Shown: positions 10,398 to 18,984 of the stretch, piece after piece
Layout of the letters: the number at the start of each line of letters is the position of its first letter
Numbering within the stretch: the first letter of the stretch is position 1
DNA from: Chitinophaga ginsengisoli
GTDB lineage: Bacteria; Bacteroidota; Bacteroidia; Chitinophagales; Chitinophagaceae
DNA: 64,000 nt
Assembly: GCF_003014595.1 (NCBI RefSeq)
Contig: NZ_PYGK01000001.1
Span: 1-64,000 of the forward strand
Reading direction: 5' to 3'
Made by a program: the position numbers and the translations under genes
Notes under the pieces: model-generated
Told to the model about the DNA's origin: nothing
What the model saw: only the letters and a program-made list of their open reading frames with translations
Databases searched by the model: none

Positions 10398-11093
10398 TCA
10401 GGAAAGACTAAGCGGTTGCGTCTTTAACAACTCCAGCAACGTTTCATAGATGTCTTCATTCCGGTTGTTGTACCGGAATTCACACTCTTTCAAATGCAGG
10501 TATACCGTACTACGGTTCAATCCTTTAAACTTCGCAAGCCTATGCTTGGTAAGCCCCCAGAATGCATCCACATCGTCTGCAATACTGACAGCCCCTTCGT
10601 TTTCAAGATTGTACAGGCGGTACTGACCCAGGTCAACCACATTGCTGAAACGGCGGATCTTCTCCGCAGCACTTTGCATCTCCAGTATGGAACGGCTGCT
10701 TCTTACCACAGAATGGATCATAGACCTGCTTACGTCCGGCAGTATCTCGGTATGCAACCTGTCTGAACAACGGTAGATACCAAATACAACCGGCTTCACA
10801 TTACGGCCTACTTCTGTTTTAACGGAAACATCTCCTTCCTCGGCTGAGGATGCATGGTGTTGTACACTACGTACCGGCGCGGCAGGACGATAATGACTCT
10901 CTGCCGGCAATAAGGACTCACAATGACGGGCGATCTGTTGGCGAATCTTTTTGAGATAACTGTTTACGGTAACCCGGCTTACTCCACTAATGTTGGCAAT
11001 CTGCGTGGCTGTAAGATCTTCGGCGAATAGCCGTAGTATCTCCTTAAATTTACGCTCAGAAAGGTGAGCGCCCTTTAAGTATTTGTTTTTCAT
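10398..11093 (-). CDS. IS1595/ISXO2-type transposase-like protein lacking catalytic residues
   Basis: This 231-residue protein has the layout of a Bacteroidota IS1595-group transposase. The N-terminal helix-turn-helix (about 11-51) includes ATQIANISGVSRVTVNSYLKK, followed by Cys58. Then come a KPVVFGIYR block (100-108), VVDLGQYRLYN (152-162), and the FWGLTKHRL and YLHLKECEFRYNNR blocks (178-211). The DDE triad is not intact. No DESYFG block is recognisable before KPVVFG; the second Asp position (usually DGW) reads Glu144 by alignment; and the usual Glu of IESFW is Asp176 in VDAFW. The reading frame is nevertheless uninterrupted and full length. No terminal inverted repeats were found at its edges. 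It may be a domesticated DNA-binding protein, or a remnant too recent to have decayed. The family match was judged by eye. Confidence 0.75.
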   Translation of the reverse strand: MKNKYLKGAHLSERKFKEILRLFAEDLTATQIANISGVSRVTVNSYLKKIRQQIARHCESLLPAESHYRPAAPVRSVQHHASSAEEGDVSVKTEVGRNVKPVVFGIYRCSDRLHTEILPDVSRSMIHSVVRSSRSILEMQSAAEKIRRFSNVVDLGQYRLYNLENEGAVSIADDVDAFWGLTKHRLAKFKGLNRSTVYLHLKECEFRYNNRNEDIYETLLELLKTQPLSLS

Positions 11094-11218
11094 GAACTAA
11101 AAGAGGTTAGAATGGCATTATAAACCTCATACTTTTTAATGGGTATGTAGCATCCTTTTATACAAACGGCTAATATGGGGGGATGAATGTAGTCCACTAG
11201 ATTATTTGGGGATAACAA

Positions 11219-11256
11219 AAAACGCTCAATGCTGATAATCATGCATTGAGCGTTTT
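11219..11256 (-). terminator. Intrinsic terminator after the RND/MMPL gene
   Basis: Perfect 14-bp arms (11219-11232 and 11243-11256) with a 10-nt loop lie 34 bases past the stop at 11290; on the minus strand the stem runs into a T-rich stretch. Confidence 0.85.
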
Positions 11257-11289
11257 AATTATATGTGAATGACCTCCTTATCTAATCTC

Positions 11290-13704
11290 CTACTTCTCAT
11301 GGTCTTTCAATCCGAGCTCAGACATATCTATATCACTTTCCTCATCTAAAGCATTCCATAACTGTTTCTTCTGCGCTTTCTTCAGCAAGGCTTTCTCCAT
11401 CCACAATAATAATGCAGGTAAAATGGTCAGGTTGGTGATCATTGCCATTAACAATGTCAGGGACGTCAGCCAGCCCAGCGCCTTCGTACCTCCGAATTCA
11501 GAGAAACTAAAGATCATAAATCCGGCCAGGAGGATCAGTGAAGTATAAATAATACTCAATCCGGTCTCGTGAATGGTCTGTTTCACCGTAGCAGAAATAT
11601 CCAGATTGTGATGTGGCAGCTCCTGTTTGAAGTTCACCAGGAAACGGATTGTCACATCTATCGCTATCCCCAGCGCCACACTGAACACCAACACGGTAGA
11701 TGGCTTTAAAGGTATGTTCAGCCAGCCCATTACACCGGCCGTTACCGCCAGTGGAATAATATTTGGGATCAGGGAGATCAGCAACATCCTCCAGGAGCGG
11801 AAGAGGTACAGCATACAGAAGATGATCAGCACAAATGCCAGCAGGATACTCTCCGTCAGCCCGTTGATGATGAAACGGCTACCTTCCAGGAAAATAACGC
11901 TGGTACCGGTGAAGGTCACTTTATACTTCGTACTGTCGAAGATCTGGTTCACCTGTGGGGTCAATGAATCCAGCAATACCGGCAGCCTTGCAGAACCCAC
12001 ATCTGCCATATTCACACTCACACGCGCTACCTGGCGGGTACTGTCCATAAAGGAAGATACCAGTTTGGTAAAAGCAGTGGCATTTCCACTGGCATTGGTG
12101 CCACCCTTCATACGTAGGTAAGGCGCCAGGAACCCGATATCAAACTGGTTAGGCACAGAGTAGTTGGAACTGTCTCCATTATAATAAGCCTGTTTGGCAA
12201 ACTTAATACCCTCGACTACAGACAAAGGCCTTGCGAAATCCGGCTGCGCTGCTATCAGTTTGGACAACTGATCCAGCCGCTCCAATGTTTGCAAGCTTAC
12301 CACACCATTCTTCTTCTTTGTATCTACCGCAATTTCCAGCGGCATCACTCCTTTGAAGTTATGTTCGAAAAACTTAAGGTCAGTATACAGCCTGTCGCTC
12401 TGCGGAATATCATCCAGCATGTGCGCCTCGGAATGCAGCTTCATCATACCGATCACTGCACCTACAACCATTACCACAGTCACACCGTATACCCAGGGAC
12501 GATACTTAAACACCAACGCCGTCAGTCCATCCAGCAGGGAACGGAACAACCTGTTGTTCATGTAGTTGGTATGTTTCGTCTTCGGAGCCGGCAGATAACT
12601 CAGTACGGAAGGCAGGAATATAAATGAGATCAGGAAGATCAGCATGATATTCAATCCTGCTACCACACCGAACTCTTTTAACAAAGCGCTCTTAGTGAAA
12701 CAGAATACACCAAAACCGATCGCTGCTGTCAGGTTAGTAAAGAGAGTCACAATCCCCATACGCTGAATCATGTGTACCAGCGCCCGGGTCTTATTACCAT
12801 CTTTAGCATATTCAGTATGATATTTATTGAGAAAGTATACGCAGTTCGGGATACCGATCACCACAATCAATGGTGGGATCAGGCCAGTTAACAGGGTGAT
12901 CTTATAATTAAGCAATACGATCGTACCGACCGACCATATTACACCTATTGCCACAACGATCATAGACATCAGCACCGCCCCGAAAGACCGGAAGAACAGC
13001 AGCAGGATCAGTGCCGTCAGTATGAAAGATAATTTCAGGAACAGTCCCAGTTCATTTGCCACCTTCTGCGCTACGATGGTACGGATCAACGGCAATCCGC
13101 TCATACGCACTTCTGTATGATGTTTTTCACCGAAAGCAGTACCCAGCTTCATCACATTATTCACTACCTCAATACGGCGGGCAGTACCCATTACCTCCTT
13201 ATTGACGTTGATCATCATCATGTAGGCATGGGTATCAGGATTATACAACAGGCCCTTATAGAAAGGAAGATTATTCAAAGCCCCAGCAAGACTATCGAGT
13301 ACAGCCTGTTGCTGCAGATCGCCTCTGAATAAGGGCTCAGGGGTCAGCTTATGGGTGCTGTCATTTTTAACAAGATTGATGGCAAATGGCACACTCAACA
13401 CATTCTCCACAAACTCCACCTTTTTCATGTCTTCATTCAGCTGCACGTAATCGTGAAAGAAATCTTTCTGAAAGAAACTATCCGTCTGCACCCCTATCAC
13501 AATCATATTACCATCTTCACCAAACTGCCCTTTAAACCGGAGGTAGTCCTGATACTTTATGTTGTCAAGCGGAATAGATTTGTTAGGCTCATAGGACAAC
13601 TCCACCTTACTGGCAAAATAAGTCATCACTGCAGTGCTCAACAATAATATAATCAGGAGTGGTAGACGGAATTTCAATACGAATCCTGCTAAGCGTTGCC
13701 ACAT
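11290..13704 (-). CDS. RND superfamily (MMPL/patched-like) transporter
   Basis: This 804-residue inner-membrane protein has the RND pseudo-duplicated layout. One transmembrane helix lies near residues 10-30, followed by a periplasmic domain and five clustered helices (about 215-370). The second half repeats this: a helix near 400-425, a periplasmic domain, and five helices (about 620-775). At 804 residues it is shorter than the tripartite AcrB-type pumps (about 1,040) and resembles the MMPL/sterol-sensing-like branch, which moves lipids or hydrophobic compounds. No membrane-fusion partner or outer-membrane channel gene is adjacent. It is transcribed alone, divergently from porZ, and ends in a hairpin terminator. 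The substrate is unknown. Confidence 0.85.
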   Translation of the reverse strand: MWQRLAGFVLKFRLPLLIILLLSTAVMTYFASKVELSYEPNKSIPLDNIKYQDYLRFKGQFGEDGNMIVIGVQTDSFFQKDFFHDYVQLNEDMKKVEFVENVLSVPFAINLVKNDSTHKLTPEPLFRGDLQQQAVLDSLAGALNNLPFYKGLLYNPDTHAYMMMINVNKEVMGTARRIEVVNNVMKLGTAFGEKHHTEVRMSGLPLIRTIVAQKVANELGLFLKLSFILTALILLLFFRSFGAVLMSMIVVAIGVIWSVGTIVLLNYKITLLTGLIPPLIVVIGIPNCVYFLNKYHTEYAKDGNKTRALVHMIQRMGIVTLFTNLTAAIGFGVFCFTKSALLKEFGVVAGLNIMLIFLISFIFLPSVLSYLPAPKTKHTNYMNNRLFRSLLDGLTALVFKYRPWVYGVTVVMVVGAVIGMMKLHSEAHMLDDIPQSDRLYTDLKFFEHNFKGVMPLEIAVDTKKKNGVVSLQTLERLDQLSKLIAAQPDFARPLSVVEGIKFAKQAYYNGDSSNYSVPNQFDIGFLAPYLRMKGGTNASGNATAFTKLVSSFMDSTRQVARVSVNMADVGSARLPVLLDSLTPQVNQIFDSTKYKVTFTGTSVIFLEGSRFIINGLTESILLAFVLIIFCMLYLFRSWRMLLISLIPNIIPLAVTAGVMGWLNIPLKPSTVLVFSVALGIAIDVTIRFLVNFKQELPHHNLDISATVKQTIHETGLSIIYTSLILLAGFMIFSFSEFGGTKALGWLTSLTLLMAMITNLTILPALLLWMEKALLKKAQKKQLWNALDEESDIDMSELGLKDHEK

Positions 13705-13821
13705 ACGCGTCTTTGTAATTTAGTAGGGCGTAAAGGTAATCAAAGTTGTCTAAAAAAAGGGAGGTCAGGGATATATGCCGGTAAGTGTCATAAAGTAACA
13801 ACATATAACTATTTTTGATGC

Positions 13822-16122
13822 ATGTACCGCTTCCTGACATCCTTATATGCCCTCTTTTGCCTATCCTGCCTGACTTTCCTTCAGGCGAATGCCCAGACTC
13901 CTGTGGGGCAATGGAGTGACCATCTTCCCTGGCGCCCGGCTGTTGCTGTTACCGTGAAAGCAGATAAAATATACTGTGCCACATCCCAGGGATTATTCTC
14001 CATTACCACCGGTGCAGATGAGGAGATCAGCAGGTATAGTAAGATCAATGGCCTTCACGATATCGGGATTAGTACCATAGCAGCAGATGATGAGGATATA
14101 CTGATCGCCTACCGCAATAGTAACATCGACCTGCTGAGCGGTAACAATAGCTTCAATATTCCTGACCTGATGCGCAAACAGGTAGCTGCGGACAAATCTG
14201 TTTTCCACATCTTCTACTATAATCATTACGCTTATCTGTGTACAGGCCTGGGGATTGTTGTTGTAAATACGGCTGTTCCGGAGATTGCAGCTACGTATGT
14301 GGTAAGCAACACCGGCAATTACGCACCTGTTTATTCATTGGCCGTTCTTAATGCCTCCCTGTACGCAGCCACTTCAGAAGGCATCAGAACAGCGCCCCTC
14401 AACGGCAGGAATCTATCCGATTACAGAAACTGGTCTTCTCTCAATCAGGGCCTGCAGCAGGACTCTGTTCAGGAAATCATCTCTTTCAATAATCAGCTGA
14501 TCTGCCGTCAGGGCAAGCAGTTATTCCGCTTTGCCAACAACACCTGGACATCCTGGTATACAGACGGCTGGACGATTAACAACGTGGATGTACATGGCAG
14601 TCAGTTGTTCCTCAGCGAACAGCAATCCGGAGGCGCTGCCCGTATCATCATACTGGATGCCAACGCTAACATCATAAAAATAGTACAGCACCGGTTAATT
14701 AATGCGCCTTTGCAGACAGCCAATACCGGTAGTGCAACCTGGATAGCAGATTCGCTGCAAGGGCTTATCCGTTATAAATCTGATGACAACAGCTATACCG
14801 CTATTCATCCGGATGCACCGGCCAGTATCATTACCGGCAACATGCTGTTCATCAACAATACCCTCTGGGCTACTGCTGGTGGCGTTAGCAGTGACTGGAA
14901 GGCTGCTGGTAACAATAACGGCTACTTTACTTTTTCAGAAGGCAGCTGGACCCAGTTTGATCACAACACCCAGCCTGCACTGAACGCTGTTCCAGACCTG
15001 ATCACGCTTTCTCCTGATCCCGGTGGTCAGGGAGTTTATCTGGGTTCTTTCGGCGGGGGACTGGTATATGCTGCTACCAATGGTGGTTATACTATATTCA
15101 AACAGGGTGTTCTGCCTCCTGCAACTAACAATCCTGCTGCCTATAACGTCAGCGGATTGACCACAGATGCTGCCGGTAATCTATGGCTGGCGGCCTATGG
15201 TGCTTCCAGCAATCTCCTGGTGAAAAAGCCAGACAATACCTGGCTATCTTTCCGTAGCCCTTATGTAATGACAGGTAATGCCATCAGTCAGTTACTAACG
15301 GACGATTACGGCCTGGTATATATAGTGTCCCCGCAAAGCAACGGTCTGTTTGTACTGAATCACAACAATACCCTCGACAATAAAAATGACGACCAATGGC
15401 GGCAATACCGTCTTGGCAGCAGCCAGGGTAACCTGCCCTCCAACGACGTCTATTGCCTGGCAAAAGATAAGAATGGCAGCATATGGGTAGGCACGGCGAG
15501 AGGTATCGCGGTTATCAATTGCCCGGGGCAGGCAGCTGCCGATGGTTGTAATGCCATCCTGCCGATCATCCAGCAGGACAATTTTGCCGGCTACCTCTTC
15601 CAGGATGAGCAGGTAACCACCATTGCTGTAGACGGCGCCAACCGCAAATGGGTAGGTACCCTCAATGGCGCCTGGTTGGTCAGTGAGGATGGAGATCACA
15701 TCCTCCAGCAGTTTAATACCAGCAATAGCCCGCTTCCTGACAATCACGTCTACACTATCACCATAGATCCTAAGACAGGAGAGATCTACTTCGCTACAGG
15801 AAAAGGCCTGATGTCATGGCATGGTACTGCTACAGAACCAGTAGCCAGTATGACACGGGATTCCGTGCTGGTATTTCCTAATCCTGTACCACACAACTAC
15901 AGCGGCACCATTGCCATCCGTGGCCTGGTACAGAATACAAGGGTAAAGATCACTGATATTAGTGGGAAGATGGTATTTCAGACCAGGGCTTTCGGCGGAC
16001 AAGCCGTCTGGAACGGAATGGACTATACCGGACACCGGCCACAGTCTGGCGTATACCTGGTATTTGCAGCAAGCGAAACAGGAGGGGAGCACCTGGTCAC
16101 TAAGATTGTATTCATCAATTAA
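13822..16122 (+). CDS. porZ: T9SS-associated beta-propeller protein PorZ
   Basis: PorZ is a surface component of the type IX secretion system; in Porphyromonas gingivalis it works with the PorU sortase to supply the lipopolysaccharide attached to secreted cargo. This 766-residue homologue has the usual size. It has a signal peptide to about residue 25 (ANAQ), then an opening WSDHLPWRPAVAV typical of PorZ, then two-component-regulator-type propeller repeats (IYCATSQGLFSI, IWVGTARGIAVI, KWVGTLNGAWLV), and a C-terminal T9SS sorting-type domain (about 683-766, VFPNPV ... SGVYLV). The order porZ-recO recurs in Bacteroidota. The gldKLMN secretion core is 17-22 kb away in this window, which fits a T9SS-proficient cell. 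Identification is by motif and architecture. Confidence 0.85.
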   Translation: MYRFLTSLYALFCLSCLTFLQANAQTPVGQWSDHLPWRPAVAVTVKADKIYCATSQGLFSITTGADEEISRYSKINGLHDIGISTIAADDEDILIAYRNSNIDLLSGNNSFNIPDLMRKQVAADKSVFHIFYYNHYAYLCTGLGIVVVNTAVPEIAATYVVSNTGNYAPVYSLAVLNASLYAATSEGIRTAPLNGRNLSDYRNWSSLNQGLQQDSVQEIISFNNQLICRQGKQLFRFANNTWTSWYTDGWTINNVDVHGSQLFLSEQQSGGAARIIILDANANIIKIVQHRLINAPLQTANTGSATWIADSLQGLIRYKSDDNSYTAIHPDAPASIITGNMLFINNTLWATAGGVSSDWKAAGNNNGYFTFSEGSWTQFDHNTQPALNAVPDLITLSPDPGGQGVYLGSFGGGLVYAATNGGYTIFKQGVLPPATNNPAAYNVSGLTTDAAGNLWLAAYGASSNLLVKKPDNTWLSFRSPYVMTGNAISQLLTDDYGLVYIVSPQSNGLFVLNHNNTLDNKNDDQWRQYRLGSSQGNLPSNDVYCLAKDKNGSIWVGTARGIAVINCPGQAAADGCNAILPIIQQDNFAGYLFQDEQVTTIAVDGANRKWVGTLNGAWLVSEDGDHILQQFNTSNSPLPDNHVYTITIDPKTGEIYFATGKGLMSWHGTATEPVASMTRDSVLVFPNPVPHNYSGTIAIRGLVQNTRVKITDISGKMVFQTRAFGGQAVWNGMDYTGHRPQSGVYLVFAASETGGEHLVTKIVFIN

Positions 16123-16135
16123 CGCCCGCTAATCG

Positions 16136-16143
16136 TACATTTG
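16136..16143 (+). promoter_or_regulatory. Candidate -7 element for recO
   Basis: TACATTTG fits TAnnTTTG and gives a start near 16147, a leader of about 19 nt. A dyad, CTCAG-tag-CTGAG (146-158 of this kilobase), falls on the presumed first bases of the transcript. Confidence 0.5.
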
Positions 16144-16165
16144 AACTCAGTAGCTGAGTCCAGGT

Positions 16166-16897
16166 ATGTTACACAAAACTCGCGGGATAGTATTAAGAAC
16201 GGTCAAATATGGCGATACCAGCGCCATTGTCAATATATTCACTGAACTCTTCGGCGTGCAGTCCTATATGGTCAACGGCGTACGCTCTTCAAAACCAAAG
16301 GCAAAGGGGAATCTCTTTCAGCCGGGTAACATCCTGGAGCTGGTGGTATATCATCATGAGCAAAAGAGCATACAGCGTATTTCTGAGTTCAAACTGGGTT
16401 ATATCTATACCTCCCTGCACTTCAATATCGTCAAGAATACGGTTGCATTGTACATGATAGAACTGTTGCAGAAGAGCCTCCGGGAGCCGGAGCAACAGCT
16501 GGAACTATATTATTTTTCAGAACAGGCATTACAGGCGCTGGATGTAGCGCCGCTGTCTATTGCAGCAAATATACCTCTGTATTTCACGCTGAAACTGGCT
16601 GAACATCTGGGCTTCCGTTTAAATGGCCGGTATTCTGAATATGCGCACTACCTCGATTTGCAGGAAGGCTCCTTCACAGATCTGCCACCTCATCACAGTA
16701 ACTACCTGGATGCGGCCAACAGCGAGATAACGGACCGTCTTTTTCAATGCGCCAATTGGGAAAGTCTTGCGGAGATCAATATGAATAAGGATAAGCGCAG
16801 GAAACTCCTGTACGCTTATCTGGATTTTTTCAGACTGCATTTACCGGATTTCCAGGAGCTGAATTCGCCTCCCATCCTGCATGAAATACTGGAATAG
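16166..16897 (+). CDS. recO: DNA repair protein RecO
   Basis: RecO binds single-stranded DNA and SSB and, with RecR, loads RecA at gaps (RecF pathway). The 243-residue protein starts MLHKTRGIVLRTVKYGDTSAIV, the conserved N-terminal OB-fold strand pattern (about 1-80), with VNGVRSSKPKAKGNLFQPG following. The rest is the all-helical RecO_C domain. Length is normal for the family. The gene starts 44 bases after porZ with its own -7 element. Its 3' end faces lpxH with only 4 bases between the two stop codons, so no separate terminator fits between them. Confidence 0.93.
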   Translation: MLHKTRGIVLRTVKYGDTSAIVNIFTELFGVQSYMVNGVRSSKPKAKGNLFQPGNILELVVYHHEQKSIQRISEFKLGYIYTSLHFNIVKNTVALYMIELLQKSLREPEQQLELYYFSEQALQALDVAPLSIAANIPLYFTLKLAEHLGFRLNGRYSEYAHYLDLQEGSFTDLPPHHSNYLDAANSEITDRLFQCANWESLAEINMNKDKRRKLLYAYLDFFRLHLPDFQELNSPPILHEILE

Positions 16898-16901
16898 CCT
16901 C

Positions 16902-17690
16902 TTATTTATCGTATAACAGGGAAGTTGTTTTACCGTCAAATACGGCATAGCTGCAATAGTACAGCCAGTCGCCCAGGTTGATATAACGGCTGTCAGCCCC
17001 TACCTGCAAGTCCAATGGCAGGTGACGATGGCCAAAAATGAAGTAGTCAAAATGGGATTGCTGCAGGACCTCTTTACTGTAGATTGCCAGCCATTCGTTC
17101 TCTTCTCCGAGGAATTTCTCCAGCTCCATACCTGTGGCAGCACGGCTTTTGCGACTGAAATAATTCGCCAGGCCGATCCCCCAGGAAGGGTGGATCAATG
17201 AGAATAATGCACGGCATATGGGATTACGGAATACCTTCTTCAACATCTTATAACCATGGTCGCCCGGTCCGAGACCATCTCCATGACCGATGTAGAAACG
17301 TTTGCCGCCTATATTGTAAGTTTTGGGTTCATAGTGAACAGGAATATCCAGCTCGTCTTTAAAATAGCCATCCATCCACATATCATGGTTCCCGATAAAA
17401 ACGGAGATGCCGATGCCTTTATCTCTCAGCTCTGCCAGTTTGCCTAACAGACGGGTATATCCTTTAGGGATCACTTCCCTGTATTCAAACCAGAAGTCAA
17501 AAATATCACCTACCAGGAAGATGTGTTCCGCATCCTTAGCAGCCGCATCCAGCCATCGCACAATATGTCTTTCCCTGTCCCTGCTCGTAGCAGGATCAGG
17601 CACACCCAGGTGAAAATCTGATGCGAAATAAACACGTTTGCCCTCCGGAAGAGGAATGGAATAGTCCACAGCGGACAGTCCATGCTCCAT
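16902..17690 (-). CDS. lpxH: UDP-2,3-diacylglucosamine pyrophosphatase LpxH
   Basis: LpxH cleaves UDP-2,3-diacylglucosamine to lipid X plus UMP in lipid A synthesis, acting at the cytoplasmic membrane face. The 262-residue protein carries the metallophosphoesterase motifs in order: SDFHLG (24-29), GDIFDFW (61-67), GNHD (100-103), GHGDG (135-139) and GHRH towards the C-terminus, the metal ligands of the di-manganese centre. Length and motif spacing fit the family. LpxH, LpxI and LpxG are alternatives across bacteria; this one is clearly calcineurin-like. It is last in a minus-strand run after a small lipoprotein gene, 120 bases upstream. Confidence 0.9.
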   Translation of the reverse strand: MEHGLSAVDYSIPLPEGKRVYFASDFHLGVPDPATSRDRERHIVRWLDAAAKDAEHIFLVGDIFDFWFEYREVIPKGYTRLLGKLAELRDKGIGISVFIGNHDMWMDGYFKDELDIPVHYEPKTYNIGGKRFYIGHGDGLGPGDHGYKMLKKVFRNPICRALFSLIHPSWGIGLANYFSRKSRAATGMELEKFLGEENEWLAIYSKEVLQQSHFDYFIFGHRHLPLDLQVGADSRYINLGDWLYYCSYAVFDGKTTSLLYDK

Positions 17691-17810
17691 AGATGATAAT
17701 ATTTTCAGGTCTGCCTCACCGGGCGGTGAAGACAGATGATTAAACGAAATTTGCCACTGCGAAGTAATAAATAACTCTTCAACAAAACAACTAAAACGGA
17801 AAAGCTACGC

Positions 17811-18257
17811 TCAGGGTTTCTTTATCCCTGACTCAAGGTAGGCGGCCTCGATATCTGTCAGATCGGCTTTGACAGGATCACTGTAGCCATTGTACAGGAA
17901 GATCTCCCAGGCATATTTGGGATGAATGAGATTGACGTACAGCACTTCCCCATTCCCTCTGATGAATTGTAACTGGGTGGCGCTGGTACTCACAATTTTC
18001 ACTCCCTTACCCGCCAGGTACGCGCTGTCTTCTGAAAGGATACTGTTGTTGGCCGTTTGTAAAGAAGGAAAGCCCTTTTCGCCGATAGCTGCTTTCAGGG
18101 ACCGCAGTTTATCTCCCGCAGGTCGGAACAGTACCGCTGTCGGTCCTTTTATGGTCAATGTATTGACAGTGTCGATGTTTTTAGACGACTGCTCAGAGGC
18201 TTGTCCACATGACGCCAGCAAACTAGCGGAAAAAAGAAAGAGAAATAACCTGGTCAT
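17811..18257 (-). CDS. Small lipoprotein of unknown function
   Basis: Product not recognised. The 148-residue protein has a lipoprotein signal (MTRLFLFLFSASLLASC, Cys at residue 17), a Ser/Asn-rich linker, then a compact domain of about 110 residues with mixed beta pattern (VLFRPAGDKLRSLK ... LQFIRGNGEVLYVNLIHPKYAW). The frame is open upstream to 18281, but the ATG at 18257 gives the short charged N-region expected of a lipoprotein. It lies between the LUD-domain gene and lpxH on the same strand with gaps of 85 and 120 bases, so it may be read as part of that run or alone. Confidence 0.75.
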   Translation of the reverse strand: MTRLFLFLFSASLLASCGQASEQSSKNIDTVNTLTIKGPTAVLFRPAGDKLRSLKAAIGEKGFPSLQTANNSILSEDSAYLAGKGVKIVSTSATQLQFIRGNGEVLYVNLIHPKYAWEIFLYNGYSDPVKADLTDIEAAYLESGIKKP

Positions 18258-18342
18258 AGCGAGCCGGTATAAGATAATCATTTAAAAGAACAGCGCATGA
18301 TGAGGATCACGCGCTGCTCAAATATGTTTAACAATTAATAGT

Positions 18343-18978
18343 TCATTCATCTACCAGGAACACATATACCTCCCGGGGTCCGTGTATCCCTACTACCAGT
18401 GTTTTCTCGATATCTGCGGTACGACTGGGACCGGATGCAAAGTGTATCGACGATGGCAGCTCTCCCTGGTATTTGTCTTTCAGGCGGGCTATCGCATCTT
18501 TCAGATCGAACACCAGCTGATGTGTGTAAGCTATCACGATATGCACCGGTGTGTATACCGGTAATGCCCTGCCGGAAGGTTGTGCCGCGCTCAGCACCAT
18601 GGTGCCTGTACGCGCTACCAGCAGTTCACAATCTGTAATGGCTGCGGCTGCTGTGTGCATATCCCCTTTGTTGATAAAAGGGAATTGTGACAGCTGAAGT
18701 GCCTTCATTAAGGACGGCGTCTGGCAGAGTACATCTTCCCATTCCTTGGAAGCAACCAATGCCAGCAGATTCTCAAGCAGTTCTTCCTTACTCGTGCAGA
18801 AGATAAACTTCCCCTGTAAACGGGCAAACTCCTCTGCGAACTTCATCTCCAGGCCGTCATGCTCCTTCACAAAAACGGAACTGTTGCCCTCCGAATTGGG
18901 GAAGGGCAACTGCACCGATTGACTCAATGCATTTCTTACTCTTTTGAGAATATTTTCCTTGGCAGGAGATATCTTCAT
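18343..18978 (-). CDS. LUD-domain protein (LutC/YkgG family)
   Basis: A 211-residue single LUD domain, the fold of the LutC subunit of lactate utilisation proteins. Typical features are the N-terminal MKISPAKENILKRVRNAL helix, the CELLVARTGTMVLSA block (about 124-138) and the C-terminal FASGPSRTADIE-VVGIHGP block (about 176-197). There is no LutA or LutB nearby, so lactate oxidation is not supported. In many Bacteroidota this gene sits directly after ftsH, as here with a gap of 6 bases, which suggests a different, unknown role linked to envelope or protein quality control. It is translationally close to ftsH and surely on its transcript. Confidence 0.87.
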   Translation of the reverse strand: MKISPAKENILKRVRNALSQSVQLPFPNSEGNSSVFVKEHDGLEMKFAEEFARLQGKFIFCTSKEELLENLLALVASKEWEDVLCQTPSLMKALQLSQFPFINKGDMHTAAAAITDCELLVARTGTMVLSAAQPSGRALPVYTPVHIVIAYTHQLVFDLKDAIARLKDKYQGELPSSIHFASGPSRTADIEKTLVVGIHGPREVYVFLVDE

Positions 18979-18984
18979 ATCAGC

